Positions 1-6,487 of a stretch of 7,103 nt of DNA are shown piece after piece; position 1 is the stretch's first letter, and each line of letters starts with the position of its first letter. The stretch is from positions 1-7,103 of the forward strand of contig JAKQSG010000008.1 of NCBI GenBank assembly GCA_029563245.1. Reading direction: 5' to 3'. The notes under the pieces were generated by a model. That model searched no databases. It was not told the origin of the DNA and worked only from the letters and a program-made list of their open reading frames with translations. A program made the position numbers and the translations under genes. The DNA is from Candidatus Omnitrophota bacterium. Its GTDB lineage: Bacteria > Omnitrophota > Gorgyraeia > Gygaellales > Profunditerraquicolaceae.

Positions 1-1577
1 TTATCTTCAAAGGTAATCCCTGTACCCGGGGTTTCTTGAGGCTCCATCTCTAAGACACAATGCCCATATTGGCCTCGCCCGCCGCTTTGCGAAATGAATT
101 TACCCACTGACCTGACCTTCTTAGTTAAGGTCTCTCTGTAAGCAACCTGAGGTTGGCCGACTTGGGCCTCGACATTAAACTCACGCAAAATTCTATCTAT
201 AATAATCTCCAGATGCAACTGGCCCATACCGGCAATGAGTGTCTGGCCGGTCTCCTGGTTATAGCTTACGCGGAAGGAAGGATCCTCTTCTTCCAGCTTG
301 TGCAATGCTAAACCAAGCTTTTCCTGCGCATCTTTCGACTTTGGTTCAATGGCTTGTTGAAGCACCGGCTCGGGAAAACGCATTGCCTCAATAAGAATTG
401 GATTCTTCTCCGTACAAAGTGTCTCTCCGGTCTTAGTCTCCTTTAAGCCTACCGCAGCAGCGATCTCTCCACAGGTGATGCTGTTAGTTATCTCCTGGTG
501 ATTAGCATGCATTTTAACAATCTTTGTAACTCTCTCCCTTATTCTTTTGGAAGCGTTATAAATATATGTTCCTGCCTCCAGGGTCCCGGAATAAACGCGT
601 ATATAATTGATCTTTCCTACATAGGGGTCTGTTGCTACCTTAAAACAAAGAGCACAAAAAGGAGCTTTCTCCGAAGACTTAATCTCTTCAAACTCGCCGG
701 TCTCAGGATGCATACCTTTAATAGCCGGCACATCCAAAGGAGATGGTAGATAATCCTTAACCGCATCTAAAACTAATTGCACGCCTTTGTTCTTAAAGGC
801 AGAGCCGCATAGTACCGGAACAAATTTATTAGCAACAACGCTTCTTCTTATTGCTAACTTTATTTCGGCAGCGCTGATTTCTTTACCATGCAGATAATCT
901 TCCATAATCTTATCATCAACCTCTGCCAAGCGCTCTATCATAACCGTGTGTAATTTTATAACCTCAGGCATTGCCTCAGGAGGGATCTCCCTTACTTCCA
1001 TCTCCTTACCTGAGTCATCCATATAATAAAACATCTTTTTCTCGATTAGATCAACAATGCCGTTAAAAGAAGCCTCTTTGCCCAGGGGGTACTGTATTGC
1101 TGCGGCATTTGTGCCTAATCTCTTATGCATCTGGTCAATTACTTCCAAGAAATTAGCCCCCGTTCTATCCATTTTATTAACAAAGGCTATTCTGGGAACC
1201 TGGTAACGGTCAGCCTGGCGCCAAACAGTCTCTGTTTGTGGTTGTACACCGCCGACTCCGCAAAAAACTACCACCGCACCGTCTAAAACCTTTAAAGACC
1301 TCTCTACCTCAATAGTAAAATCAACATGGCCTGGGGTATCGATAAGATTAATGCTGATATCTTTCCAGTTACAGGTAGTAGCGGCAGAGGTAATAGTAAT
1401 ACCCCTTTCCTGCTCCTGCACCATCCAATCCATAGTTGCAGTACCTTCATGGACTTCGCCCAGCTTATAGTTTTTCCCCGTATAGAATAATATACGTTCG
1501 CTGGTTGTAGTCTTACCGGCATCTATATGCGCGATAATCCCGATATTTCTTAATTTTTCTAAAGCTATCTTTTCCAT
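1..1577 (-). CDS. fusA: Elongation factor G, N-terminal 525 residues (3' end outside window)
   Basis: EF-G is the GTPase that drives translocation of tRNA and mRNA and, with RRF, recycles ribosomes. The frame is open from the ATG at 1577-1575 to the window edge: 525 full codons plus two bases, out of roughly 690-700 in the family. GTPase motifs are intact: P-loop AHIDAGKTT (16-24); switch I ERGITITSAATT (57-68); DTPGH (80-84); NKMD (134-137); and GSAFKNKG (258-265). Domain II follows at about 305-400 (FKVATDPYVGK, RVYSG), and domain III at about 405-480 (EDPSFRV, AGMGQLHLEI). Domain IV has begun, with QSGGRGQYGH at 497-506. The domain IV tip that enters the A site is not in the window. The pattern is that of canonical EF-G, not a tetracycline-resistance paralogue. 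An in-frame ATG two codons upstream (1583-1581) is an alternative start; the one at 1577 is preferred because it couples to the rpsG stop. Confidence 0.98.
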   Translation of the reverse strand, partial: MEKIALEKLRNIGIIAHIDAGKTTTSERILFYTGKNYKLGEVHEGTATMDWMVQEQERGITITSAATTCNWKDISINLIDTPGHVDFTIEVERSLKVLDGAVVVFCGVGGVQPQTETVWRQADRYQVPRIAFVNKMDRTGANFLEVIDQMHKRLGTNAAAIQYPLGKEASFNGIVDLIEKKMFYYMDDSGKEMEVREIPPEAMPEVIKLHTVMIERLAEVDDKIMEDYLHGKEISAAEIKLAIRRSVVANKFVPVLCGSAFKNKGVQLVLDAVKDYLPSPLDVPAIKGMHPETGEFEEIKSSEKAPFCALCFKVATDPYVGKINYIRVYSGTLEAGTYIYNASKRIRERVTKIVKMHANHQEITNSITCGEIAAAVGLKETKTGETLCTEKNPILIEAMRFPEPVLQQAIEPKSKDAQEKLGLALHKLEEEDPSFRVSYNQETGQTLIAGMGQLHLEIIIDRILREFNVEAQVGQPQVAYRETLTKKVRSVGKFISQSGGRGQYGHCVLEMEPQETPGTGITFED

Positions 1578-1583
1578 TACCAT
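1575..1583 (-). promoter_or_regulatory. rpsG/fusA TAATG overlap
   Basis: The rpsG stop TAA (1579-1577) shares one base with the fusA ATG (1577-1575). No recognisable Shine-Dalgarno sequence lies at the usual distance; the upstream bases encode the last rpsG residues and read GCGCATTTCAGATGG. A second in-frame ATG at 1583-1581 also overlaps rpsG. The geometry suggests that EF-G synthesis depends largely on ribosomes finishing S7. Confidence 0.65.
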
Positions 1584-2047
1584 CTGAAATGCGCAAAGGC
1601 CTTATTACTCTCAGCCATCTTATGCGTATCATCCCTCTTTTTAATTGCCGAACCTTCTCCCTTGTAAGCAGAAATAATCTCTTCAGCTAGCTTTTGCTCC
1701 ATAGGCTTACCCTTTTTATTCTGGGCAAAATCACGTATCCAACGCAGGGCAATTGAAGTGCCGCGTTCCTGACGCACTTCGATAGGTACCTGGTAAGTCG
1801 CACCGCCTACACGCCTAGGTTTAACTTCCAGCCGCGGCCGGGCATTATCTAGCGCCTTATAAAAAACCTTTAAAATATCCTGTTCATTTAAATTTTTTTG
1901 TACGATTTCAAAGGCATCGTACACAATTCTTTCGGCTATGGATTTCTTGCCCTTAAGCATAACCATATTTACAAACTTAGCCACTACCTTACTATTAAAC
2001 TTCGGATCAGCTAATATTACTTTTTCCTGAGCTTTTCTTCGTCTCAT
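1577..2047 (-). CDS. rpsG: 30S ribosomal protein S7 (complete, 156 aa)
   Basis: S7 is a primary assembly protein that binds the 3' major domain of 16S rRNA, nucleates the 30S head and lines the mRNA exit (E-site) region. It is 156 residues, the common bacterial length. Visible family segments are LADPKFNS (12-19), KFVNMVMLKGKKS (24-36), the beta-hairpin region KPRRVGGATYQVP (76-88), ALRW (100-103), and the C-terminal KKRDDTHKMAESNKAFAHF, ending in RW. The start is set by the ATGA overlap with rpsL; AAGAGA lies five bases upstream, with a stronger-looking GGAG too far away at 13 bases. The TAA stop shares a base with the fusA ATG. In E. coli, S7 represses its own operon by binding an rpsL-rpsG spacer of roughly 100 nt. 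That spacer does not exist here. A run of seven A on the coding strand (1893-1899) leaves the frame intact. Confidence 0.99.
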   Translation of the reverse strand: MRRRKAQEKVILADPKFNSKVVAKFVNMVMLKGKKSIAERIVYDAFEIVQKNLNEQDILKVFYKALDNARPRLEVKPRRVGGATYQVPIEVRQERGTSIALRWIRDFAQNKKGKPMEQKLAEEIISAYKGEGSAIKKRDDTHKMAESNKAFAHFRW

Positions 2048-2064
2048 TTCGGTCTCTTCGCTCC
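2044..2064 (-). promoter_or_regulatory. rpsL/rpsG ATGA overlap with rpsG initiation region
   Basis: The rpsG ATG (2047-2045) and the rpsL TGA (2046-2044) overlap as ATGA. Upstream, AAGAGA (2058-2053) is five bases from the ATG, and GGAG (2064-2061) is 13 bases away. Neither combines a strong match with ideal spacing. Translation of S7 is therefore probably coupled to S12 by termination-reinitiation. Confidence 0.65.
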
Positions 2065-2415
2065 GTATTTAGAACGCCCTCTTCTTCTGGCAGCTACGCC
2101 TGCGGCATCCAATGTGCCTCTTACTATATGATATCTTACCCCAGGTAAATCCTTAACACGCCCACCCCTAACCAAGACTATAGAATGTTCCTGCAAATTA
2201 TGCCCCTCTCCGGGTATATAAGCAGTTGCCTCGATTCCCGTGGTAAGCCTTACCCTGGCAATCTTGCGCAGAGCTGAATTAGGTTTCTTAGGGGTCATGG
2301 TACGTACCTGCAGGCAAACCCCTCTTCTCTGAGGGCAACCCTTTAAGGCAGGCGATTTACTCTTTTTATTTCTTGATATCCTTCCGGCTCTGATTAACTG
2401 CGAAATTGTAGGCAT
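2044..2415 (-). CDS. rpsL: 30S ribosomal protein S12 (complete, 123 aa)
   Basis: S12 sits at the decoding centre of the small subunit, contacts the codon-anticodon helix and EF-G, and affects accuracy. Its 123 residues match the usual bacterial length without gaps. Diagnostic segments are CPQRRGVC (27-34), TPKKPNSALRK (41-51), GEGHNLQEHS (69-78), RGGRVKDLPGVRYH (83-96) and the C-terminal RSKYGAKRPK. K43, K88 and P91, where substitutions classically give streptomycin resistance or dependence, are all wild type. D89, the aspartate methylthiolated by RimO in E. coli, is present. The ATG is preceded by AGGAAG with an 8-base spacer. The stop TGA overlaps the rpsG start as ATGA. Fourteen of its 18 arginines use AGA or AGG, unlike highly expressed E. 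coli genes. No L7Ae-like (ybxF) gene lies between rpoC and rpsL, in contrast to many Firmicutes. Confidence 0.99.
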   Translation of the reverse strand: MPTISQLIRAGRISRNKKSKSPALKGCPQRRGVCLQVRTMTPKKPNSALRKIARVRLTTGIEATAYIPGEGHNLQEHSIVLVRGGRVKDLPGVRYHIVRGTLDAAGVAARRRGRSKYGAKRPK

Positions 2416-2418
2416 ATT

Positions 2419-2447
2419 TTAGTCTTCCTGTTCTTAGTTTTCCTGTT
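2419..2447 (-). repeat. Imperfect tandem repeat spanning the rpoC stop and rpsL Shine-Dalgarno
   Basis: Two 14-base units (2434-2447 and 2419-2432) read AACAGGAAAACTAA and AACAGGAAGACTAA on the coding strand. They differ at one base and are spaced with period 15. The upstream copy contains the rpoC stop TAA (2436-2434). Because 15 is a multiple of three, the downstream copy supplies a second in-frame TAA (2421-2419). The downstream copy also contains the AGGAAG that serves rpsL. This looks like a local duplication of the rpoC 3' end, though chance similarity in short A-rich sequence is possible. Confidence 0.6.
2424..2429 (-). promoter_or_regulatory. rpsL ribosome binding site
   Basis: AGGAAG lies eight bases upstream of the rpsL ATG, in the only intergenic spacer of the window (2416-2433). 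It is the clearest Shine-Dalgarno sequence seen here. It supports the start at 2415 and suggests that S12 can be initiated independently of beta' translation. Confidence 0.8.
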
Positions 2448-5400
2448 TTTCAGCTGAATCTACACTTATACTCTCTGGTATTGATTTCATAGCTTCGATA
2501 TCTCTATGGGTATAGAAACCTGTTCCTGCCGGGATTAAATGCCCGACAATAACATTCTCTTTTAATCCAAAAAGCTCATCGCGTTTTCCGGATGTTGCCG
2601 CTTCGGTTAATACCCTGGTTGTCTCCTGAAAGCTAGCCGCAGAGATAAAACTTTCGGTAGTCAGGGATGCCTTGGTTATACCTAATAATAGTGGCGTAGC
2701 TACCGCAGGCTTCTGGCCTTTTTTAATTACCCTGCTATTCTCTTTCTGAAATGTCCATTTATCTACCTGCTGAGTTGCCAAAAACTCGGTTTCACCCGGG
2801 TCTTCAACCCTCACCTTCTTGAGCATCTGACGAATAATAACTTCAATATGCTTATCATTTATACGCACACCCTGCAGGCGGTAAACTTCCTGAACTTCGT
2901 TAACCAAGTATTCCTGTAAAATCTTATCCCCGCAAACCCTTAAGATATCCTGTAAGACTACTGGCCCCTCAGTTAACTGCTGCCCGGCATCTACCTTATC
3001 ACCTTTATATACATTAGGATGCTTACCATGGGGTATAACGTATTCCCTTTGCATACCCGTAGTTGATTTTACAATAATAACACGCTGGCCTTTCTTAGTC
3101 TCTCCAAATTCTACAAAGCCGTCAATTTCGCTGATTACCGCCGGGTCCTTAGGCTTCCTGGCTTCAAATAACTCAGCAACACGCGGAAGTCCTCCGGTGA
3201 TATCCCTGGTTTTAACTACCATACGTGGTATCTTTGCCAAAAGGTCGCCGCCGTTTACCTGCTGTCCATCTTTTACCAAAATATGCGCACCGATAGGAAT
3301 CGGATAAATCCCGGCAACTTCATTAGATGAATCAAGGATAACGATTTGAGGATGGTATTCCTGTTTATGCTCTACAACTACCCTCTCGGTAAGTTTCGTA
3401 ACTGAATTTAACTCCTCTTTTACCGTAACATCTTCTTTTAAATCTTCATATTTAACCGTACCGGCAACTTCAGTCAGAACCGGGATAGTATAGGGATCCC
3501 ACTGAATAAAGGCTATATCCTTATTAATCTCTCCTCCGTCCTCAACACCGATAAAAGCGCCCTGCGGAACGGGAAAACGCTCTAATTCCCTGCCCTGCTT
3601 ATCGTTGATACTAACGGAACCGTTACGGTTTAATACAACAAATTCCTTATTTTTAGCGGTTACCCTAAGATTGTGATACTTAATAACGCCTTTATTCTTC
3701 GACTTTATGAATGATTGCTCAACTTTTCTGGAAGCTGTACCGCCGATATGGAAGGTTCTCATGGTTAGCTGGGTTCCAGGCTCACCGATACTCTGGGCAG
3801 CTATTACGCCCACTGCCTCACCAAGCTCAACCATTCTCCCCGTAGCTAAATTCCTACCATAACACTTAGTGCAAACTCCTCGCCCATTCTCACAGGTTAA
3901 TACACTACGGATACGGATCTTTTCAATCCCAAGCCTCTCGATCATATCCGCGCGCTCCTCGGTTATCTCACTGCCAGCCTCAACAATAACCTCATCAGTA
4001 ATAATATCTACTATGTTATCTAGGGCAACCCTACCTACGATACGATCCTTTAAAGAGACAACTTCTTCATCGCCCTCTATAATAGCAGCCACAGTAATGC
4101 CATTCAATGTCCCGCAATCATCTTCCGCAACAATTACTTCCTGCGCGACATCAACTAGCCTACGGGTTAAATAACCTGCATCAGCTGTCTTTAATGCGGT
4201 ATCCGCCAAACCCTTTCGTGCTCCGTGAGTCGAAATAAAATACTCTAAAACATTTAAGCCTTCCCTGAAATTAGCCGTAATAGGGCTCTCGATAATCTCG
4301 CCTGATGGCTTTGCCATAAGACCTCTCATCCCGGCAAGCTGCCTTACCTGAAGCCTGGAACCTCTAGCCCCAGAGTCAGCCATCATAAATATAGGATTAA
4401 ACCTATCCATCCCCTTGAATAAAAGATCGGAGACCTGGTCTGTGGCATGAGTCCAGATATCAATTATCTTAGCCTTTCTTTCACTATCAGTAATAATACC
4501 TTTACGGTACTGATCCTCTACCTTGGACACCTTTTGTTTGGCATCAACTAAAACTTCCTTTTTCTCCACAGGGACACATAGATCATCGATACCTATAGAT
4601 ATCCCACCTAAAGTGCCCATTTCAAAACCAAGTTTTTTAATATCATCTAATAAAGTAATAGTAGCGCCGTGGCCAAACCTCTTATAACACTCCACAACGA
4701 TATCCGAAACCTTTGTTTTGTTAAGTTCCTTATTTACATAACCAAATTCGGCTGGGAGCACCTGATTAAAAATAACCCTGCCCACAGTAGTTGTAATATT
4801 TTGTTTAAGCGTGGTAACCTTTTTTTCATCCAGATCAAAGAGATTGTGGACCCTTAAAGAGATAGGGGCATTAAGGTCAACCGCACCATCATTGTAGGCA
4901 ATTATCACTTCGTCACTGTTTGAAAAGGCCTTTCCTTCCCCCTTAACTCCCCGCTTCTCCTTAGTTAGATACGATACACCCAAGATGATATCCTGCGTTG
5001 GCGCAACCACTGGCCTTCCGTCAGCAGCAGAAAAGACATTATTCGCTGAAAGCATTAATATCTTAGCCTCTAACTGTGATTCTAAAGACAGAGGAACATG
5101 CACCGCCATCTGGTCTCCGTCAAAATCCGCATTAAAAGCAGTACAGACCAAAGGATGTATCTTAATAGACTTACCTTCTATCAGGAGCGGCTGGAATGCC
5201 TGAATACCTAAACGATGCAATGTAGGGGCTCGGTTTAACAGAACCGGATGGTCCTTAATCACCTCATCCAAAATATCCCAAACCTCAATCTTACCGCGCT
5301 CAACCATTCTGCGAGCGCCTTTAATAGTATGTACAAAACCCTTTTCCCTTAGTTTCTTTATAATAAAAGGCTCGAATAGCTCTAAGGCCATCTGCTTAGG

Positions 5401-6474
5401 AAGCCCGCATTCATGAAGCTTTAATTCCGGACCGACAACAATTACCGAACGTCCGGAATAATCAACGCGCTTACCCAAAAGATTCTGCCTGAATCTACCC
5501 TGTTTACCTTTTAACATGTCGGAAAGGGATTTTAAGGGGCGGTTATTCGCACCCATTACTGCCTTGCCATGCCTTCCGTTATCCAACAAGGCATCAACAG
5601 CTTCTTGAAGCATGCGTTTTTCGTTACGGATAATGATCTCGGGAGCATTCAACTCTACCAGCTTCTTTAAACGATTATTACGATTAATTACACGTCGATA
5701 TAAATCATTGAGATCAGAAGTTGCGAACCTTCCCCCATCAAGAGGAACTAATGGCCTTAAATCAGGCGGGATAACCGGTACTATATCCAATATCATCCAT
5801 TCCGCATGATTACCGGATTTCTTAAAGTCCTCTATAACCTTAAGGCTTTTCAAAACCTTGCGGTTTCCCAAGGCATCCTTTGATTTCTCAAGGCTCCTGC
5901 GTAACTTCCTGCACTGGGCATCTAAATCCAGATCCTTTAAAAGATCACGTATTGCCTCCGCACCAATCTTAGCCTTAAAATTAGCGCCGTACTTTCCCAG
6001 GGCTTCCTGGTATTTTTCTTCCGAAAGAAGCTCTTTCATCTTTAAAGGAGTCGTACCGGGATCAACAACCACATACTCCTCGTAATAAATAATCTTTTCT
6101 AAATCGCGTAAGCCGATATCTAAGAGTGCTGACATACGGGAAGGAACTGCCTTAAAAAACCAGATATGGGTAACCGGTGCTGCCAGGTCAATATGGCCCA
6201 TTCGCTCTCTTCTTACGCTTGAACGATCAACAGTCACCTGGCATCGATCGCAGGTAATGCCTTTAAACTTGATACCTTTGTATTTTCCGCAATTACACTC
6301 CCAATCTCGGACAGGCCCAAATATCTTTTCGCAGAATAAACCGTCCTTTTCCGGCTTTAAGGTGCGGTAATTAATTGTCTCAGCCTTCTTCACTTCGCCC
6401 TTTGACCATGACTTTATTACCTGCCCGGAAGCGATCTTTATTGAAATACTGTCAAAAGAAACTATTTCATCCAT
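2434..6474 (-). CDS. rpoC: DNA-directed RNA polymerase subunit beta' (complete, 1346 aa)
   Basis: This is the catalytic subunit of RNA polymerase. All key sites are visible. The N-terminal zinc site is C60, C62, C75 and C78, followed by VRRERMGH (87-94). The clamp, lid and rudder region is at about 230-345, with RPLVPLDGGRF and GKQGRFRQNLLGKRVDYSGR. NRAPTLHR is at 414-421. The Mg-binding NADFDGDQM has aspartates D450, D452 and D454. ADSGARGS is at 699-706, and the bridge helix is at about 733-772. The second zinc site is C787, C861, C868 and C871. The trigger loop contains TMRTFHIGG with H909. A long insertion splits the trigger loop at about 915-1088 (SI3 type), after which DITGGLPRVAELFEAR resumes at 1091-1106. 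The C-terminal omega-contacting region has LLGITKASL, SFISAASFQETTRVL and ENVIVGHLIPAGTGF. The length is slightly below E. coli (1407). The start is fixed by the one-base overlap with the rpoB stop and by an AAGG seven bases upstream. Nothing suggests damage. Confidence 0.99.
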   Translation of the reverse strand: MDEIVSFDSISIKIASGQVIKSWSKGEVKKAETINYRTLKPEKDGLFCEKIFGPVRDWECNCGKYKGIKFKGITCDRCQVTVDRSSVRRERMGHIDLAAPVTHIWFFKAVPSRMSALLDIGLRDLEKIIYYEEYVVVDPGTTPLKMKELLSEEKYQEALGKYGANFKAKIGAEAIRDLLKDLDLDAQCRKLRRSLEKSKDALGNRKVLKSLKVIEDFKKSGNHAEWMILDIVPVIPPDLRPLVPLDGGRFATSDLNDLYRRVINRNNRLKKLVELNAPEIIIRNEKRMLQEAVDALLDNGRHGKAVMGANNRPLKSLSDMLKGKQGRFRQNLLGKRVDYSGRSVIVVGPELKLHECGLPKQMALELFEPFIIKKLREKGFVHTIKGARRMVERGKIEVWDILDEVIKDHPVLLNRAPTLHRLGIQAFQPLLIEGKSIKIHPLVCTAFNADFDGDQMAVHVPLSLESQLEAKILMLSANNVFSAADGRPVVAPTQDIILGVSYLTKEKRGVKGEGKAFSNSDEVIIAYNDGAVDLNAPISLRVHNLFDLDEKKVTTLKQNITTTVGRVIFNQVLPAEFGYVNKELNKTKVSDIVVECYKRFGHGATITLLDDIKKLGFEMGTLGGISIGIDDLCVPVEKKEVLVDAKQKVSKVEDQYRKGIITDSERKAKIIDIWTHATDQVSDLLFKGMDRFNPIFMMADSGARGSRLQVRQLAGMRGLMAKPSGEIIESPITANFREGLNVLEYFISTHGARKGLADTALKTADAGYLTRRLVDVAQEVIVAEDDCGTLNGITVAAIIEGDEEVVSLKDRIVGRVALDNIVDIITDEVIVEAGSEITEERADMIERLGIEKIRIRSVLTCENGRGVCTKCYGRNLATGRMVELGEAVGVIAAQSIGEPGTQLTMRTFHIGGTASRKVEQSFIKSKNKGVIKYHNLRVTAKNKEFVVLNRNGSVSINDKQGRELERFPVPQGAFIGVEDGGEINKDIAFIQWDPYTIPVLTEVAGTVKYEDLKEDVTVKEELNSVTKLTERVVVEHKQEYHPQIVILDSSNEVAGIYPIPIGAHILVKDGQQVNGGDLLAKIPRMVVKTRDITGGLPRVAELFEARKPKDPAVISEIDGFVEFGETKKGQRVIIVKSTTGMQREYVIPHGKHPNVYKGDKVDAGQQLTEGPVVLQDILRVCGDKILQEYLVNEVQEVYRLQGVRINDKHIEVIIRQMLKKVRVEDPGETEFLATQQVDKWTFQKENSRVIKKGQKPAVATPLLLGITKASLTTESFISAASFQETTRVLTEAATSGKRDELFGLKENVIVGHLIPAGTGFYTHRDIEAMKSIPESISVDSAEKQEN

Positions 6475-6487
6475 TATTTCGCCTTTT
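6472..6487 (-). promoter_or_regulatory. rpoC ribosome binding site and rpoB/rpoC TAATG junction
   Basis: AAAAGG at 6487-6482, inside the last codons of rpoB, is a moderate Shine-Dalgarno sequence seven bases before the rpoC ATG. The rpoB stop TAA (6476-6474) and the rpoC ATG (6474-6472) share one base. Ribosomes finishing beta can therefore restart directly on beta', which would help keep the two subunits in a 1:1 ratio. The coupling is inferred from geometry; the overlap itself is seen directly. Confidence 0.75.

Noticed and set aside
498..749. Plus-strand open frame of 83 codons opposite fusA
   Set aside because: It is antisense to conserved domain II/G-domain sequence of EF-G, has no recognisable protein features and no convincing start signal.
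1304..1522. Minus-strand open frame of 72 codons inside fusA
   Set aside because: It is out of frame with EF-G, whose GTPase motifs run continuously through the same bases.
1893..1899. Run of seven A on the coding strand of rpsG, considered as a slippage or frameshift site
   Set aside because: The S7 frame is intact across the run and the protein is full length with a normal C-terminus, so no programmed or accidental shift is indicated.
2416..2433. Search for a terminator or promoter between rpoC and rpsL
   Set aside because: Eighteen bases are too few for a hairpin with a T-tract, and no inverted repeat is visible. The spacer is explained by the Shine-Dalgarno and the tandem repeat.
3869..4174. 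Plus-strand open frame of 101 codons
   Set aside because: It lies antisense inside rpoC, opposite the second zinc-site region. It is serine/threonine-rich low-information sequence and matches no family I recognise. The rpoC frame beneath it is fully conserved.
4669..6085. Several further plus-strand open frames of 62-75 codons opposite rpoC
   Set aside because: All are shadows of the conserved rpoC frame, with no sign of independent coding.
6450..6455. Perfect TTGACA on the minus strand just after the rpoC start, considered as a -35 box
   Set aside because: No -10-like hexamer lies 16-18 bases downstream (the sequence there reads GCTTCC). The bases simply encode conserved-position residues of beta' (Phe-Asp-Ser).
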